NCBI GenBank assembly: GCA_025506515.1
Contig: JACCIX010000703.1
Span: 54,022-118,021, forward strand
Source: Flaveria trinervia
Taxonomy: Eukaryota; Streptophyta; Magnoliopsida; Asterales; Asteraceae
Direction: 5' to 3'
DNA: 64,000 nucleotides
The notes below the pieces were generated by a model that saw only the letters and a program-made list of their open reading frames with translations, ran no database searches and had not been told where the DNA came from. Of the stretch, positions 10,702 to 22,008 are shown piece by piece. Position 1 is the first letter of the stretch; each line of letters begins with the position of its first letter. A program made the translations under genes and the position numbers.

Positions 10702-12198
10702 TTGTGTGTGGTTGAATAGTGTTGTGGTATGCATCCCTAAGGTTTAGGATGGTCAATTTGGGCTTAGAATGAGTTTAGATGAGTTTGAAGGTCGAAAAGG
10801 GGAGTTTGCATTCTACTGGAACAACATTCTACATCAGCTAGGGCTAGGCGACCAATTGGAGACCGAATGGAGGCCATATGGCCGAATAGGGTGCGATTGG
10901 GGTCCATCTGCATGATTGAGGTCCATTCGCACGATTGAAGGCCCAGTCGCATGGAGGTCATGTGATTGAAGGTCCAGTCGCATAAGTGCTCATCCGCATT
11001 AGTCTCATTCGCTTGATGTCCATCTGCATTAGTCTATTCGCAGGATTGGGTGTTCATTCGCATGAGTGTTCATCCGCATTGGTTCATTCGCATGATGTTC
11101 AATCGCATGGAGACCATGCGACTGAAGGGTGTCCATACGCCCGAATAGGAATGTTGCACCCGAGGTGAAGTGTAGTTTAACTTCTGACTTTCGGGGGAAA
11201 GTGCAGATGTAAGTTTTGACGCAAGGGTTCCCGTAAGTTCATGTAAGGTGACGATTAAGGCCTTAGAGAGCATGTTAGGTATGATGATGATGTTGCATGT
11301 TTATGCATAATGCATGTTATGTATGTATGATGTTGCCCTGTATGATGTGATGGCTATGCATGCTGATGTTTCTTATTATGATGTATGTTTATCGTTCTTG
11401 TGGCTTTACGTGTTGTGCTAATGAATGAAATGAAGTATTACGTAACGTAAAGTGGAAGATAATGAAAAGTGAAACATGAAGAATGCATGCATGAATGAAC
11501 GATGAAAGTAATGAAGTCTTGCAAGTATTGGATATCGGGACACGCCATTTAAGGTGTTAGCCCAACGGTGTGCGGATTCGCTACCCCGGAGGATGCGCAT
11601 CAGGGTCCTTCTCTGTGATCGACCATTTATATAGAACCTCTACCGCTTACCCCTAGTTCTGTGGCACCATGTTTAGCTGTCTATTTATAGACTTCGGCCC
11701 AGTAGCTAAATAGTTCAGGGTGTAGCATATGGTATTGGTACGGAAGATATCCGATGCGCAAGAAAAAATGTAAGATGAATGGATGAACGAAGAAGATAAT
11801 AATGTTATTATCTATGTGTACGTATGATGTGTGATCATGCAGAAGTAACATACGGTTTTAATGAAAGTAAAGTATGTTTTATTTATAAAACTAGAACTCA
11901 CTCAGCAACGCTGACTTTGATGTGTTTCCAATTGGCAGGTAATGGTTGCCGAGGATGGCACGAGGTGGCTACTCAGCTCTTTTGGGATGACATCCATTTA
12001 TTTAATGTTTTTGTGATATAATGCAACAATGTATTTTGTAACTGGTTGACAATGTATTATTTGGCAAACGTTTTTATAATGAAATGTGATGTCATTTTTG
12101 AATGTTTCCGCTGCAACCTTTTTGTAAGACAAATGTAAATATATGTTTTACGTACGATGAGAAACCAACTGTAAGGGTCCCGGGAACGGGGCCTTACA
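10702..12198 (+). repeat. Truncated Gypsy-type LTR, inverted relative to the solo LTR
   Basis: The reverse complement of this segment aligns with the solo LTR at 8187-10497. The shared blocks include the GGTTTAGGATGG region, the CAGTCGCA/GCGAATGGA word cluster at about 10860-11150, and the block around 11870-11960 that matches 8410-8510. It ends CGGGGCCTTACA at 12198, the complement of the solo LTR's start. Its beginning is missing where Gypsy1 ends at 10701. The simplest reading is that Gypsy1 inserted into this LTR and the other part lies left of the window. Confidence 0.8.
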
Positions 12199-13275
12199 TT
12201 GTTGTTAAATTTTCTTTTATGTTTCTCAAAAATAAAAACTACATTTAAAAAAATTTATTTACTATAACTCCCCTTTTTAATTATTTTTGGTTTATAAAAA
12301 TTTTACTTTCTAATAACACTAATTTTAAAATGTTTTGTATATTTTACAATTTTAATGTTTTAGAAAAACATCTTATCTTATAAAAGTTTGTTTATTTAGA
12401 AATAACATTAATTAAAAAAACTTTTCTTAATGTATTAAAAAAGTACTTTTAGTTTAAAAATAATTAAATAATGTAATTAATAATTAATGTGATTATTAAA
12501 TATATAGGATAGATAAGCAAAATGTTTTTGGTGAAACTAAATGTAATGTTAACATTTGTCACCTTAAATTACTTTTTTTGTTTATAGTATAAATATTATT
12601 ATCGTATAAAGATAAATATTATTTTCAAGTGCACACATATGCACGAAAATTATTATTTTTAATTGTTATCCGAAGATAAAACACCTTAGTTTTATAACTC
12701 CAGTAAGATTAGAGCACATGTGTACGTTTCATTATTTTGTTCTCGATCTCATAACTGCATGAAACATTCTTTTTTTTCTTTGGGTTGTAAATGAGCTGAG
12801 ATGACTATACTCGGTTTGTAAACGGGGGTCCAGGTGACTATACGAAGCCTCTAAGCAAAAAGTAGTCAAAAAACGATCCATAAAATAGTTATTACTTTTA
12901 AAATACTATATGTGTTTGCAGGCATTTAACCTTATTGCACAAGTAAATGAGTGGTTTTCGTGAATTATTAAGCTAGTACAAATATCATCATAAACGCTAG
13001 ATATCATACATGAATATGATGTATATAAATTGATTCAAATAAACCGGATGATTTGAGAGTCGTGAATACTATTTTCATATTTAAACTATTTGGGGTTCAA
13101 TCTAAAATTTCAATCGGATAAAATTCAGAAATTAAGAACGATATATGAATTGATTGTAGAGTTTCTTGAACCAGAAATCAGAACAAGAAATCAATCATGT
13201 TTCAAATTCATATTTTGTAGAGACGGGGTAACTGTCGAAGGCAGCTTTCATGTTTAAAAATGCTTATTTTTTCCC

Positions 13276-13295
13276 AAGTTTCACATGTGAAACTT
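13276..13295. repeat. Perfect 20 bp palindrome
   Basis: AAGTTTCACATGTGAAACTT is its own reverse complement. It lies just before a GC-rich island in otherwise AT-rich DNA. It could be a cruciform or protein-binding site, or chance. Confidence 0.8.
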
Positions 13296-13329
13296 CAAGA
13301 AAAATAATTTTTAATGCATTTTTAATAAA

Positions 13330-13430
13330 TCGAACCCAGCTAGGGGTTTTGCCCTTGGACATCGCTAGGGATTGCCGCCCCTTGGACCCCGCTTCCAAGG
13401 CCGCTGCCCCTGGATCCCCACTGCTTAAAG
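13330..13430. repeat. Short GC-rich island with GGGGTCCAAGGGG-like words
   Basis: About 100 bp with repeated CCCCTTGGACCCCGC and TGCCCCTGG words inside AT-rich sequence. Similar word strings are familiar from plant dispersed repeats, so a fragment of a transposon is the likeliest explanation. There is no coding evidence. Confidence 0.4.
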
Positions 13431-15570
13431 GCTTCGTATATAAGAAGATACTAATATCGAAGATCATAATAAACTTAAATAAGTATGCACTCCACACCTC
13501 CTGACTTGTTTAATGAATATCGTAATCACATTGATCAACTAGTCAATACAATTAGATTAAAATATATAGATATGGCACGTATATTTATTTACGTGGGAGT
13601 TGTAGAATTCATCTCCAAGCACCTTCAATTTTTAATGTGCTTATTCACTCTCTTCTATTGCTTTAAAAAGATATTTTTAATCATTTCCACCACTCATTAG
13701 TCCTCCTTTTCTACATATTCAATATTCTTTGTCTCACATAGGCTACAACTTCAAACTTTGAATCAGATCCTTATCTATAAATTGAAACATTGGTAAACGT
13801 TAATATGACCCAACCGAAACATGATTAATTGTAACCAATTGGTGTTCATTAAGGTTTTCCAATTTTTCACTTTTAAAAATGTGATTTTTAATATTGTCCT
13901 GAAGATGTCGTCACACAATGCTAATTTTTTACCTACGTTTGAAACCGCAGATCAACACTAATATATAAATTATTATTTACTTAAAAATAAGGTTCTCTTT
14001 CACAATCAACAAAATGTGCTTTAAGGTTATGTTTCTTTTTTTCCTTACAAAATATGCTTTTGTATAAAGTTATGTATTTGCCGCCACATATTTATTTTTA
14101 AGTTATGTTTGAACCATGCCGTGAATACTAATATACAAGTAATTAAAATCGAGCTTACAAACAACTCTCGTTGTAGCACATGGGTTCACCTATGATACAA
14201 AACCTATCTTTTAAATATGCTTATCTTAATTTATTGGTTAAACTAGAATTACGAAAACGCGCTTTGCGGCCATTTAAACATAAAAATATTAACTTCTTTA
14301 TTCTTTAATAAAAAACAAAAAATGGCCATATATATCAGTGTTCGAAATAAGGCGTCGCGATCGAAATTGAAGCTCAAGGTGTCGTCCATGGTGACCAGAT
14401 TATAATTGAGACAGTAGCGGTGATACGTAACAAAGATGACAACATCCCTTTGACGTTGCCAAGTTGCAAGGATATGTTTAACGGTCAACGTTAAATAGCC
14501 TTGATTACTTAGTTTGAAAGAGGAGAAAGTTAAATGCCAAATTTTATAAACCTCTAAACACCATTAATGAATGTTTGTAATTAATCTTTACTGTAATCAC
14601 CACCAACATAAGTAGTAGGTTCAAAGGGAGTTGAATCGCTGAGAAGAATTGCAAAGATTGGAGGACATTTATGATAGGGATGAAAGGCGCAAAGTATATG
14701 TAAAACACTTTTATGCCTAAAAATATTAGTAATTACTAATATATACACTATTAATTCGTGTATATTTTTTAATTCATAAAATATAAAATTCACCATTCTA
14801 AAACTAGTTAGATAATGATCAATGCCTGAATCAAGATTTCACTAACTGATATCATATTTATTTTATGTTATTACCGCATTGTGCAAAAGAAAAAAATCTT
14901 CTCCCGATCCCTTGTTATATTTCTATATTCTTTTTTGAGAAAATAATAACTTGTAATTTAGAAAAAAGTTTTTAAAAAAGTATATACTTATATATTTGAA
15001 TATCAAGCACCTGAATACGAATAAAAGTATTCGAACCCATCACTTTCAATTAGTTTGATTCGATTATGCAACTTGGTCCTCACAACACGTCTATCCATAA
15101 GGGACAAAAATGGGATCAATTTATCGTCTTTCTTTGATTTTTAACTCATATACGTAACATATAGTATCTTTGAGATCTCGCTTTAAATATTATAATATTA
15201 AATTTAAATTTCTTTGTTAAAAACTCAGATATTACATTAGTTAAACAAATTTAATATATCAAACTATTAATTTTTCTTTTATATTAAACGAAAATGATGT
15301 ATTTATTAAAACTGTTTTGTTTAAGTTATTATTATAGTGTTTTATTTTATTGTTATTTGTTTTTTTTCTAAAGTTTCTTAATATTGTCTTTCTGTTCGTT
15401 TTTCTAAATTTGAACTTTAGTCTACTTTTATACGTATTCTTTTATTTTTTAAAAAAGTTGAATAAAACTCTTAAAAAATTACATATCCTATGAAGAAACA
15501 CAAAAAGATTATGTACACATCATTGTTTTATTTAACTTATTTTGTTTTAATTACATACTAATAGTATCAA

Positions 15571-16103
15571 GGTTTATTCAATTCTAATAATATTAACTTT
15601 CATTTATTCGCAAGGATTAATCTCAACTCAATAAATATTTATAAACATTCTTAACTTTAAAATTTATTTTTATCAAACGATCATTTAGTAACTGAAAGTT
15701 AATCATTTTAGTTTTTTTTATGAAATCTTGCAAACTTTGAACTTATTATTAACTTCGCCGTCATTTAGCCTCCATCAGGTTCATTTTACGGTGTCTAACA
15801 TCTATTGTCACCTGAAATCTACTTTCAACAAATCAAGTAGTTCAAGTCAGGAGGTAGATATTAAGGGATTTCATGGTGCAAAAGTTTTAAATTTACGAGC
15901 TTCACGGTAGATTTTCCACTTTCTACTTAGTGTCTTGGTTATATAAGCATTTCTTGTCATAAAAAACTAACGAGGTTAACTCTTAGTTAGTAATAGATCG
16001 TTAGAGGAAAATAAGCTCAAAATTGGGAGTGTCGGTAAATATTTCTAAGTTGAGATTAATCTGATCAATAAATGAAAGTTGAAAATACTAAATCCAATAA
16101 CCC
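15571..16103. mobile_element. MITE-like element with long imperfect terminal inverted repeats
   Basis: The left arm (15571-about 15641) and the reverse complement of the right arm (about 16034-16103) share AACTTTCATTTATT, a short variable part, then GATTAATCTCAACT and AATATTTA. The outermost bases are GGTTTATT and GGGTTATT. The total is 533 bp with arms of about 70 bp and no coding capacity beyond a chance 60-codon ORF. No convincing target duplication is visible at these ends, so the exact boundaries and superfamily are open. Confidence 0.55.
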
Positions 16104-16867
16104 TTTTTAAAAAGAAATTAACATAGAAGAAGTGTATCTATTTCTTAATGACAAAAGAAATTAACGTCTATAATTTATTTTAAGAATATAATACTATACA
16201 ATTAAATAGTTTAATCATTTAAACATAACTCTATTATCATTTTATAAGATAAAGATACGAGTAAACCATAAGTTGATTTCAGCGGGAGTCGACACGTGAA
16301 GATAAAATTATGTTTTTATTATAAAAAGGATTATGTTAAAATTTTAATAAAAACATCATGATTAATTTATAAATATATTATTATTTACTCATCTTTATTT
16401 AGTTCTTTAAGAAGTTATAAACATTTATAATAGATTCGGTCTTAGAAAAGTAAATCAAAATTTTCGTTGCGTGCGTGGTAAACAAATTAAAGCAAAACTC
16501 ATATAAACGTAACTAATCCAATGATTATAACATCTCACAATTTAATATGTTATCATCACAGTCTCAAAATTATAAATTATACTATATGTTAAAAAAACAA
16601 GCGTGGAAGGACTTATATAGTATATTGTTAGGCTCAGAAGCATAAACGGAGAGCTTCATGGCTACAGAGGGTCGCGGGTAACAATCCGTCGTCCTCAAGA
16701 TCTACCACACCAAGGTTGCACCCGATTCAAAGTCTATATATTGCATTTAACGCCATCATAGCCATGCAATAAAGCTCAACTAACAAGTTTTAACAATAGA
16801 AGGATCAAGATCTTAACATGCCTCAAACGATCTAATACTCACCTTCATTGGCCTAATAATAAACATA
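16104..16867. other. AT-rich flank of Copia B, no recognised gene
   Basis: No convincing coding region. A GC-richer patch at about 16650-16745 could be an exon remnant, but I cannot identify it in any frame. Confidence 0.5.
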
Positions 16868-16872
16868 AAGGC
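16868..16872. other. Left TSD (AAGGC) of Copia B
   Basis: AAGGC immediately precedes the 5' LTR and is repeated at 39921-39925, 23 kb away, right after the 3' LTR. Confidence 0.95.
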
Positions 16873-17742
16873 TGTTGGATCAAGAAGAAGGCTAATGCAA
16901 CCAAAACTATATCACTTAAGTTATTTTGGTGCTGCATGCAAAGGCTTCCGAAGCTTATCATGGAACTTCCGAAGGTTGTAGAGTTCTTCCGAAGACAAAG
17001 GGAGTGTCCAACTTCCAAAGACAGAACTCTACTTCCGAAGACAAATGCATACTTCCGAAGTTCAAGACTTAGAAGAATAAAGTGAATATCACTTCCAAAG
17101 TATGATGAAGAGAAGAAGTCTCCAAGCCTTGGAAGAAGCAGCCTCTTCCGAAGTATAAAGTGGCTTCGGAAGTACTTACTCTTTCGAAGCCATTTAACCT
17201 TCGGAAGACACTGTTATGAACCAGTGGACACAAGTATGGTCTCTGACACTCCGCTGCAGACTTCTGATACAACATGGATTCTTCCTGAAGAACCATGTTG
17301 TTGACCATACTTTATTCCACTGTTCACCTTTTCATGATAGTACATGTTACCAACTTTAGTTGGTGACAAAAGGTAAGTCAGGGACATGTCCTGACTACTA
17401 AATCTCAGATAAGACTTTATCCAAGATATCTTAATCTTTAGTCTTGTAGTATAGACTTTAGCTATAGGATCCAGCTGGTATCAAAGTATATCCGGCTGTA
17501 GATAGTATTATAAATAGGTTCTCCTTGTAACTCATTGAAACACACATATCATCTGCTTGTAAGAGTCTTTGTATTTTGAGTTGAGAATCAATATATAAAA
17601 GTATCTTGAAAATTATCTCTCTGTGTTCTTAGTTACTTTTTATATTGTGATCAACTCTTATTGATTCTTCATTTATCCGAGTGTTGTTGTAGGTGAGTTT
17701 GAGTGAAAACTCTGTGTTTAAGTGACAAACACTGATCCTGCA
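16873..17742 (+). repeat. 5' LTR of Copia B
   Basis: Starts TGTTGGATCAAG and ends GATCCTGCA, 870 bp. U3 (about 16940-17215) contains repeated CTTCCGAAG and CTTCGGAAG words. A TATA box (TATAAATA) is at 17509-17516. It aligns end to end with 39056-39920. Confidence 0.95.
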
Positions 17743-17744
17743 AT

Positions 17745-17756
17745 TGGTATCAGAGC
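17745..17756 (+). other. Primer binding site of Copia B
   Basis: TGGTATCAGAGC, three bases after the LTR, is the standard plant Copia PBS complementary to the 3' end of initiator tRNA-Met. Confidence 0.95.
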
Positions 17757-17833
17757 TTCTCAGGCTCTTGATTGTGTGATGTTACCATCCAAATCAACCT
17801 GTTTTTACTCCTCCCTACCACTCACTCACTCAA

Positions 17834-19407
17834 ATGGCCCTTAACAAATTCGAGGTAGAGATGGGAACAATGACAAAAGCTCCAATCATTACCCCTGAAA
17901 ACTTCAGGTCTTAGAGTAGAAGAATAGAAGGCTTCATTAAATACCAAGACAACAGACTATGGAACTCCATTGTCAATGGGCCGTACAAGCCAAAGGTGGC
18001 ATCACCTGGTGGAAACGGTGCCATGATAAAGAAGGCTGTCGAGGACTATTCCGATGAAGACAGAAAGAAGATGGACATCAATAGCAATGCTATGACTATT
18101 CTCATGACTCCAATACCGAACTCTATTATGGTGGGGTTCGAGTATTGCAAGACTGCCAAAGAATTGTTTGATGCACTTGCTCAGATGTACTCAAGCTCCA
18201 ACGACTCAAAGAAGGACTCACTGAAGCAGCAGTTCGAGAACTTCACTCGTATTGCTAGAGAGACCCTCAGCCAGCAGTACTTCAGGTATATGGATCTTAT
18301 CTCTTCCCTTCAGTCTGTGAAGATCACTCTTGAACTCAGAGATCTCACCAGAAAGTTCATAAGTGCTCTTCCCAACGAGTGGACATTCTACTGTGTCTCT
18401 ATCAATAGAACAAAAAACTTGAACACTCTTTCCATGACTGAACTCTACGGCATCCTTAATGGATATCGCCTAGAGATGGAGAGTAAAACGGGCCACCAAA
18501 CAAGCAGACCCATGAGTCTTCCTGCTAGCAACGCTTTAATGGTTGCTGAAGGCTCATTAACCCCTCAACCTCAGCATTTCCTGACTTATCAGCAGCCATC
18601 CTGCTCTTCTGGACCTTACATCACTTTTCCTGAGACTCCAAGGTCTTAACAGCTCAACACAACTCCTTCCAGGAAAGTTGTGCCTTTGTTTCAGGAAATG
18701 GACACTCAGGAGATTTTCAATACTGTTTTGATGATCTTGAGTGTTTTAGTCCAGATGATGTAGAGTACGTAGACATTGTCCAACAGATGGCTCTCTTAAC
18801 TTACAAAGCGAAGAACTTCTTTAAGAGAACTGGAAGGCATTTCCCTCAAAACCCAACTACCAGCAAGTTCGGGTTCGACAAGACCAAGGCAAAGTGTTAC
18901 AACTGTAACCAACTGGGTCATTTTGCAAGGGAATGCAAGGCTCCCAAGACCAATCCGGGAACCCCACAGGCCTCCACACATCCCTCAACCTCAAAGCCCA
19001 TTGAGAGGTCAATTGAAACAACTGCAATGGCTCAAGAAGTTGACTGGAGCTTCATGGTACAGGATGTGACTCCTGCTCAAGCTCTCATGGCCGGAACAGA
19101 TGATGCCCAGGTATATGAACATCTCTGTACTCCAATCTGTATAGCTAAAGTTAAACTTTATCAGGACTACAATATGGAAATCAGATATGATATTGAGTCT
19201 TTAAATATTTTAAAATCTGATTTTAAAAGAGCTGAATCTGACTATCAAAAGAAAATTGATGAGTTAGAAAAGATTGTATCTCTTTTAAAACATGAACACA
19301 TCAACTACAAGACTCAAATCAAGGATCTGATATCCAAATTTTCTGAGGCTCAAGCCCAGCTTGTCACTACTGAGGCTCAGGCCAGGAAGCATGCTATTTC
19401 TGAGTAG
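17834..19407 (+). pseudogene. Copia B gag (capsid, CCHC knuckle), degenerate
   Basis: The Gag of this family forms the particle. The ATG at 17834 opens MALNKFEVEMGTMTKAP. A TAG at 17912 sits where the family has Trp (FRSWSRRIEGF). The same frame then runs to TAA 18647-18649, covering the capsid region of UBN2/DUF4219 type (YSDEDRKKMDINSNAMTILM, LKQQFENFTRIARETLSQQY). After a frameshift the frame 18787-19407 contains the zinc knuckle CYNCNQLGHFAREC at about 18897-18938 and an alpha-helical K/E-rich part that ends at TAG in a likely former Gln codon. Homology to the gag of element F is clear. Confidence 0.9.
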
Positions 19408-20072
19408 AACTTCCAAGCTATTCTTGCATCATCCTCCTACTCCAAACTCTGTTATCAAAATAAAGAAGGGTTGGGAACCAATGAAATTGCTCCACCACAT
19501 TCCTATGAGTCTATTAGACAACCTAGATGTGGTACTGAAGAGCAAGAGGTTCCAACTGTTGACCCAACCTTTCCAGAGTTGAAGGATGAGGCATCAATAG
19601 TGGCCATCACAGGGAGAACAGGTAGATGCACCCATCTCCTCCTGTGAAGATCAAATCCTAACCACTAAAGCCAGAAGAAGTAGAGCTAAAGCTACTAGAA
19701 GAACTGCCAAGAAGGTGGCTGAGTCCAAGGGAAAATGGCTTCGGAAGCTAGAGCTACTAAGGTTCGGAAGAACAAGAAAGCTCCCTTGAAACCATCCAAG
19801 AAGAAGACTACTTCGGAAGAAAAGGTGGTGAAGGCTTCTTCCAGAAAGAAAGAAGCTTCGGAAGAAGGCAATGCTGCAAAAGCTTCAACAAGCTCATCCT
19901 CCAAGGTCAGCCAAAGGGTGGACTGGAAGATCAAGGAAGATGTTGCAGCCCGAACCACTTCTTCAAAGACCTCTATTGAACCCCCATGCATAACTTTTGG
20001 TTCAATTATGTCATTATCCTTAGAAGAACCCGAGACCAACAAGGCTTGGGCTTCCAAACAAAACTAACAATC
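19408..20072 (+). pseudogene. Copia B gag-protease linker, Lys/Ser/Glu-rich
   Basis: A 110-codon open stretch at 19735-20067 encodes a basic, Ser/Ala/Glu-rich linker (KKAPLKPSKKKTTSEEK). It is homologous in position and style to the linker of element F, which carries a second CCHC knuckle; I do not find an intact second knuckle here. Four copies of the word TTCGGAAG fall at about 19739-19864, in two different codon registers (as A-S-E and as V-R-K). The function of the linker is unknown. Confidence 0.6.
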
Positions 20073-20348
20073 TCATCTTATGTGCAGGGACATCCATTTG
20101 ACAAGAACAACAATGTATGGATTGTAGATAGTGGATGCTCCAGGCACATGACAGGGAACAGATCTCTACTTCCACAGTTTCAGAACTATGATGGAGGTCC
20201 TATCCAATTCGGAGGTGAGGCCGGAGGATATATTTCTGGCAGAGGGATTATATCCAACGGTAAATTAAAAGTTGACAAAGTCCACTTTGTCAAGCAACTT
20301 GAACACAATCTGTTAAGTGTTTGTTAATTCTATGATCAAAAGCACCAG
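20073..20348 (+). pseudogene. Copia B protease
   Basis: Aspartic protease of the Gag-Pol polyprotein. The readable segment is VWIVDSGCSRHMTGNRSLLP, with the catalytic DSG at 20127-20135 intact, followed by FGGEAGGYISGRG and LEHNLLSVC. A TAA at about 20325-20327 replaces a codon in the conserved LLSVSQFCD block, and the domain then continues into the GAG-pre-integrase region. Confidence 0.85.
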
Positions 20349-21470
20349 ATGCTTTTCACAGAACATGAGTGCATTATCCTTAAACCAGGGATGATAATTC
20401 CTCCGGAATTAGTGCTTCTTAGATCTCCCAAGAAAGGGGATATGTACAAGCTAGATATGAACAATGCTTCCCTAATGGGTGAAGTATCATGCGTTCTTTC
20501 CAAAGCTGATAATGATGAGTCAACACTATGGCATAAACGTATGTGTCATGTAAATTTTAAGACAATGAACAAAATGGCTAAAAATAACTTGGTACATGGT
20601 TTGCCTAAGAAGGAGTTTTTCTGCAAAGATAACTATGTTGCATGCCTGAAAGGGAAACAACACAGGACATCTCATAAATCCAAATGTGTTAACTCTATCA
20701 CTACTCCATTACACTTATTGCACATGGATCTATTTGGTCCCACAAGTATAATGAGCATTGGAAGGAAATCATACTGCCTTGTGATAGTTGATGATTTTAC
20801 AAGATTTACATGGGTATTCTTTTTATGAACTAAAGATGAAAATGCTGAAACATTAAAATCTTTTATTCTTAAAATAGAAAACCCAATTAATCACAAGGTT
20901 AAAATCATTAGAAGTGATCAAGGGGCTAAGTTTAAAAACTTTGTTCTTGACTCGTTCTATAACTCAAAAGGGATTGCCAGACAATATAGCGCTCCCAGAA
21001 CTCCTCAACAAAATGGTGTTGCTGAGAGGAGGAATAGGACACTTATTAAGGCTGCTTGAACTATTTTAGCTGATTCAAAGCTACCTCTAACATTCTGGGC
21101 AGAGGCAGTCAGCACTGCATGCTATGTGCAGAACAGAGTTCTTTTATTTAAGCCACATGGAAAGACCCCTTATGAGCTATGGAACAAGAGGCCACCGTTC
21201 ATTGGCTTTCTAAGGTCCTTTGACAGCAGATGTACCATACTTAACATAAAAGACAATTTAGCAAAATTTGCTGAAAAGTCGGATGATGCTATCTTTGTTG
21301 GATACTCTTCTAGTTCCAAAGCTTACAGAGTATACAACATTAAGAATCAACAATTTGAGGAGTCATCCAATATAGTTGTTAATGAGCACACTCCTTGTGT
21401 TAGGGGAATGACCCTGATCATATTTTTGATTTAGAATTGTTTCCAAACCATTCTAACCATCTTGTGAGAA
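20349..21470 (+). pseudogene. Copia B GAG-pre-integrase and integrase
   Basis: The zinc-binding pre-integrase block reads LWHKRMCHVNFKTMNKMAK, followed by CKDNYVACLKGKQH. The integrase core has its catalytic acidic residues in HMDLFGPTSIMS...VIVDDFTRF, IIRSDQGAKFKN and RTPQQNGVAERRN. In-frame stops at 20826-20828 and about 21056-21058 (TGA where the family has Arg) interrupt an otherwise continuous frame up to 21434. FVGYSSSSKAYRVYN marks the integrase tail. A frameshift follows. Confidence 0.88.
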
Positions 21471-22008
21471 TGTTTTAGTTGGAACATGTGCTCAAAATGA
21501 TGCTGATGCTACTGCTAATGATCAACTGTTTGAGCTTCCCAGACCTAGTCCAAATTCTTCAAGTGCCACAATACACCAAGCTTCTATTGTTCATAGATCT
21601 GATAGTCTATCTATATCAAGGAACAGTGAAGCTTCAACAAGTGAATTACTTACTGAGCCTCAAAACTCATCAGGTGATCCACCACAGCACCAGGCAGAAG
21701 GAAGTAGTATTTTGAAGGAACAGACAACTGTTAATACTACTTCACAACCAACCATTGATGATGTTTTTCATTCATTCAATCAGTCCTCATTGAATGACTT
21801 TGAAACAACAGCTGGACAGAGTGCTCCAGTTCCTGAGCAGAATATGTCCAATCTAGACTTATCTCTGCAACTGGAAGTGATTCCTCGTCTTGGGATTCAC
21901 AACACTCATCCAACTGAGAACATCATAGGGGATGTCATTGAGGGTGTGAGAACAAGAGGACAGACTCATCAAGGAAATTTCTGCTTGTACTCATGCTTTC
22001 TATCTTAG
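21471..22008 (+). pseudogene. Copia B integrase-RT linker
   Basis: A low-constraint linker in two frames (21479-21715 and 21712-22008). Its end carries the family block LEVIPRLGIHNTHPTENIIG and VRTRGQTHQGNFCLYSCFL, found also in element F (63290-63460). The stop at 22006-22008 is TAG in a likely Gln position directly before MEPKKVEDALKD, so the frame continues into RT. Confidence 0.75.

Larger units (their letters stand above)
12199..15570. other. AT-rich intergenic sequence, no recognisable gene
   Basis: Long AT-rich stretches with only short chance ORFs. I see no domain motifs, tRNA or repeat array apart from the palindrome at 13276 and the GC-rich island at about 13330-13430, which are listed separately. 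Confidence 0.6.

Noticed and set aside
13250..13504. Two opposing ORFs of about 80 codons
   Set aside because: Mirror ORFs over a GC-rich repeat-like island with no recognisable domain.
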